DNA of 64,000 nt from positions 62,001 to 126,000 of the forward strand of contig CALSTG010000002.1 in assembly GCA_943789205.1 (NCBI GenBank), written 5' to 3'. Position 1 is the first letter of the stretch, and each line of letters begins with the position of its first letter. This document shows positions 60,986 to 64,000 of the stretch, one piece after another. The DNA comes from an uncultured Flavobacteriales bacterium (GTDB taxonomy: Bacteria > Bacteroidota > Bacteroidia > Flavobacteriales_D > Crocinitomicaceae). The notes under the pieces are model-generated. The model was not told the origin of the DNA. It worked only from the letters and a program-made list of their open reading frames with translations, and did not search any database. The translations under genes and the position numbers were made by a program.

Positions 60986-61579
60986 ATGTCATGCTATTCA
61001 TTTAAAGATTGGATTCCTGTAGTTGATCCATCTAGTTACATTCACCCTCAAGCAACAGTTATAGGTAATGTCATTATCGGTGCTAATGTTTATATTGGTC
61101 CTGGTGCTGTGCTCAGAGGTGATTGGGGGAAAATTATTATTGATGACGGCGCAAATGTTCAGGAAAACTGTGTGATTCATATGTTCCCAGGTACAACCGT
61201 GCATTTACATAAAAACGCTCATGTTGGCCATGGTGCAATTATTCACGGAGCCACGCTGAAAGCTAATTGTCTCATTGGAATGAATGCTGTGATCATGGAT
61301 GACGCTATTGTTGGAGAAAATGCCATTATTGGCGCACTTTCATTTGTCACAGCAAAAACAGAGATCGCAAATAATAGTTTAGCAGTAGGAAATCCGGCTA
61401 AAATTGTTCGTGAATTGAAAAACGACCAGATTGCATGGAAAACAAAAGGTACCGCTTATTACCAAAAGCTGCCTGAAGACAACAAAAAGTGGCTTAAAGC
61501 CTGTGAGCCTCTCACGAATGAAGAGCCAAATCGACCGATTCAAGTTTCAGATTACGATACCTGGGAATCTGGTAAATAA
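60986..61579 (+). CDS. Gamma-carbonic-anhydrase-like / left-handed beta-helix transferase family
   Basis: Hexapeptide repeats ATVIGNVIIGANVYIGPGAVLRGDWGKIIID; HMFPGTTVHLHKNAHVGHGAIIHG. Confidence 0.9.
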   Translation: MSCYSFKDWIPVVDPSSYIHPQATVIGNVIIGANVYIGPGAVLRGDWGKIIIDDGANVQENCVIHMFPGTTVHLHKNAHVGHGAIIHGATLKANCLIGMNAVIMDDAIVGENAIIGALSFVTAKTEIANNSLAVGNPAKIVRELKNDQIAWKTKGTAYYQKLPEDNKKWLKACEPLTNEEPNRPIQVSDYDTWESGK

Positions 61580-61765
61580 TCTTTCATTCAGCGGCTTTAC
61601 TAAGAACATTGATTCAAAAAATGAATATTATATGATCATTTATTCTCCGCATGTAATTACGAAGGTGAATACCCTATGAAATAAGCAATGATAAAAATGT
61701 CCTAATTTGGTTGCCGAGTCACAATGTTATATTAACTTTGACTCCCATAGTTACAACTCATAAAT

Positions 61766-63379
61766 ATGTCCAATTCAGTTAAGTATATTTTTGTAACAGG
61801 TGGGGTAACATCTTCTCTTGGCAAAGGTATTATAGCGGCTTCATTAGCAAAGCTTTTGCAAGCTCGGGGTTATTCAATTACCATACAAAAGCTTGATCCG
61901 TATATTAATATTGATCCAGGGACGTTAAACCCATATGAACATGGAGAATGTTATGTAACTGATGATGGTGCGGAAACCGATCTTGATCTAGGGCATTATG
62001 AACGGTTTTTGAATGTACCTACCTCACAAGCAAACAATATAACAACTGGCAGAATTTATCAATCGGTAATAGAAAAAGAACGAAAAGGAGATTTTTTAGG
62101 TAAAACCGTTCAAGTAATACCGCATGTCACAGATGAAATAAAGCAACGTATTCAATTGTTATCTAAAAATAACAAATACGATATTGTTATTACAGAGATC
62201 GGTGGGACTGTTGGGGATATTGAATCTCTGCCTTATATTGAAGCTGTTCGACAAATGATGTGGGAACATGAAAAGGATTGTCTTGTTATTCACCTTACCC
62301 TCATCCCCTACTTATCTGCAGCTGGAGAGCTCAAAACAAAACCGACACAACATTCAGTTAAAGCATTACTTGAATTAGGGGTTCAACCAGATATCCTATG
62401 TTGCCGTTCAGAGCACGAATTAGATTTAAATTTACGAAGAAAAATAGCTAAGTTTTGTAATGTTTCCATGAATGCTGTTATAGAAGCAAGAGATGCCTCC
62501 TCAATATATGATGTTCCTTTATTAATGCAAGCTGAGGAGCTCGATAGTGTGGTGCTTGAAAAGCTTGGATTGTCTAGAAAATCGACGCCTGAATTGAAAA
62601 TGTGGAAACATTTCTTAGAAAGGCTTAAAAATCCCAAGACGGATGTTAATATTGCACTAATTGGCAAATATGTAGAGCTTAAAGATTCCTACAAGTCAAT
62701 TAGCGAGGCTTTTATTCATGCTGGCGTATCGAATGATACTAAAGTTAATTTAAATTGGATCCATTCAGATAAACTCGATAAGTCAAATGTAGAGAAGCAA
62801 TTGTCTCAAATGGATGGAGTTTTAGTTGCGCCTGGTTTTGGTTCGAGAGGTGTGGCAGGAAAAATAGATGCCGTTCAATTTGCTAGGGAACGTGAAATTC
62901 CATTTTTAGGAATTTGTTTAGGAATGCAATGTGCTGTGATAGAATTTGCAAGAAATGTCTTAGACCTTGATGATGCAAATACTACCGAAATAGCTTCAAA
63001 AACGAGTGCACCAGTAATTGCTATGATGGAAGAACAGAAAAGTATTTCAGATTATGGTGGAACCATGAGACTTGGAGCTTATAAATGTCAGCTGAACCCT
63101 AAGTCAAACATAGGTAAGGCTTTTCATTCTGACCTCATTTCAGAGCGTCATAGACATAGATATGAATTCAATAGTGAATATCGTGATTTATACGAATCAA
63201 ATGGGATGATTGCGACAGGAATCAACCCGGATACTGGTTTGGTTGAGGTCGTTGAAATCCCGAAGCACCCTTGGTTTGTAGGTGTTCAATTTCATCCGGA
63301 ATATAAAAGTACCGTAGATCAACCACACCCTTTATTCGTTGCGTTTGTAGGTGCAGCACTAAAAAATAAAAAGAAATAG
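61766..63379 (+). CDS. pyrG: CTP synthase
   Basis: YIFVTGGVTSSLGKGIIAASLAKLLQARG; DPYINIDPGTLNPYEHGECYVTDDGAETDLDLGHYERF; GICLGMQCAVIEFARN; QFHPEYKS. Confidence 0.98.
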   Translation: MSNSVKYIFVTGGVTSSLGKGIIAASLAKLLQARGYSITIQKLDPYINIDPGTLNPYEHGECYVTDDGAETDLDLGHYERFLNVPTSQANNITTGRIYQSVIEKERKGDFLGKTVQVIPHVTDEIKQRIQLLSKNNKYDIVITEIGGTVGDIESLPYIEAVRQMMWEHEKDCLVIHLTLIPYLSAAGELKTKPTQHSVKALLELGVQPDILCCRSEHELDLNLRRKIAKFCNVSMNAVIEARDASSIYDVPLLMQAEELDSVVLEKLGLSRKSTPELKMWKHFLERLKNPKTDVNIALIGKYVELKDSYKSISEAFIHAGVSNDTKVNLNWIHSDKLDKSNVEKQLSQMDGVLVAPGFGSRGVAGKIDAVQFAREREIPFLGICLGMQCAVIEFARNVLDLDDANTTEIASKTSAPVIAMMEEQKSISDYGGTMRLGAYKCQLNPKSNIGKAFHSDLISERHRHRYEFNSEYRDLYESNGMIATGINPDTGLVEVVEIPKHPWFVGVQFHPEYKSTVDQPHPLFVAFVGAALKNKKK

Positions 63380-63381
63380 AA

Positions 63382-64000
63382 ATGGATCGTAATACCCTAA
63401 CAGGACTTGTATTAATTGGTTTATTATTAACCGTTTTTACCATAATAAATAAACCTAGCGAGGAAGAGCTTAAAGCCCAACAAGAGAAAGTTGAAAAAGC
63501 AAAATTAGCGCAATCAAAAGCTAAAGATAGTATTGAAGTGCGTACGCCTCAGCGTGATGTTGTTGATACACTTGTCTCAGACTCTACAATAAAGCAGAGT
63601 CTAATTCCATCTGTAAAGGATAGTGTTTTTATAAGAACTACAGATAAGTTTAGGATTGAATTTTCTACGAAGGGTGGGCAGATTTCAGCCATGTATCTCA
63701 ATGATTATAGAAGCTATTTAGATTATAACAACAATGTTAAAAGTGCACTTTGCTTATTCAAAAAAGGCGACCACCTCACCTCCTACTCTTTCTATGATGG
63801 AGATAAGAGAATTCAAACCAAAAACTTAGACTTTACGCTGAAAAATGAATCTCAAAACAAGGTTGTGCTTGAGGCTCCCTATAAATCTGGGTTGATCAGA
63901 CAAACATACATTCTCAAGGAAAATTCATACAACATAGATTATCAGGTTTCATTTGTGAATCTCAACGATATCTCTAAGGATAACATTCAATTAAATTGGA
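63382..64000 (+). CDS. yidC: Membrane protein insertase YidC, partial (5' portion)
   Basis: MDRNTLTGLVLIGLLLTVFTIINKPSEEELKAQQEK..., position after pyrG, periplasmic-domain-like sequence continuing off the edge. Confidence 0.88.
   Translation, partial: MDRNTLTGLVLIGLLLTVFTIINKPSEEELKAQQEKVEKAKLAQSKAKDSIEVRTPQRDVVDTLVSDSTIKQSLIPSVKDSVFIRTTDKFRIEFSTKGGQISAMYLNDYRSYLDYNNNVKSALCLFKKGDHLTSYSFYDGDKRIQTKNLDFTLKNESQNKVVLEAPYKSGLIRQTYILKENSYNIDYQVSFVNLNDISKDNIQLNW

Overview
This 64-kb chromosomal window comes from an AT-rich member of the Bacteroidota, probably flavobacterial or Cryomorphaceae-like. That placement is inferred from T9SS C-terminal sorting domains, a TonB-receptor/DUF4249 pair, an S46 dipeptidyl-peptidase and small '(S)CGD' lipoproteins. 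About 60 CDS are called, most of them housekeeping or metabolic: cobalamin adenosyltransferase, fabG, hemB, hutH, proline dehydrogenase, aroB, tilS, pabB, xseAB, ssb, mutS2, pyrG and a 5' fragment of yidC. There are two tRNAs, Arg-ACG on + and Asn-GUU on -. No rRNA, CRISPR array, integrase or transposase was seen. Regions worth a second look are: (i) a divergent locus with a BLUF photoreceptor opposite a HbpS/GlcG-like protein, a GAF hybrid histidine kinase and an LprI-like gene (23.4-26.8 kb); (ii) a cysteine dioxygenase / CSAD-GAD-like decarboxylase / SSS transporter locus suggesting hypotaurine-taurine metabolism (41.0-44.6 kb); (iii) an islet flanked by the 3' end of tRNA-Arg and a degenerate second copy of it, carrying LemA and DUF2207 genes, next to a 5'-truncated WG-repeat gene (36.0-39.6 kb); (iv) three small acidic lipoproteins with related N-termini, two sharing a 14-bp upstream element (50.3-51.8 kb); (v) a signal-peptide-bearing PEP-synthase-like protein with rearranged domains (51.9-53.8 kb); (vi) a cluster of about six apparent +1 frameshifts in three genes confined to 47.6-55.4 kb, which may be sequence error or recent decay. 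All calls come from reading motifs by eye. No database search was run.
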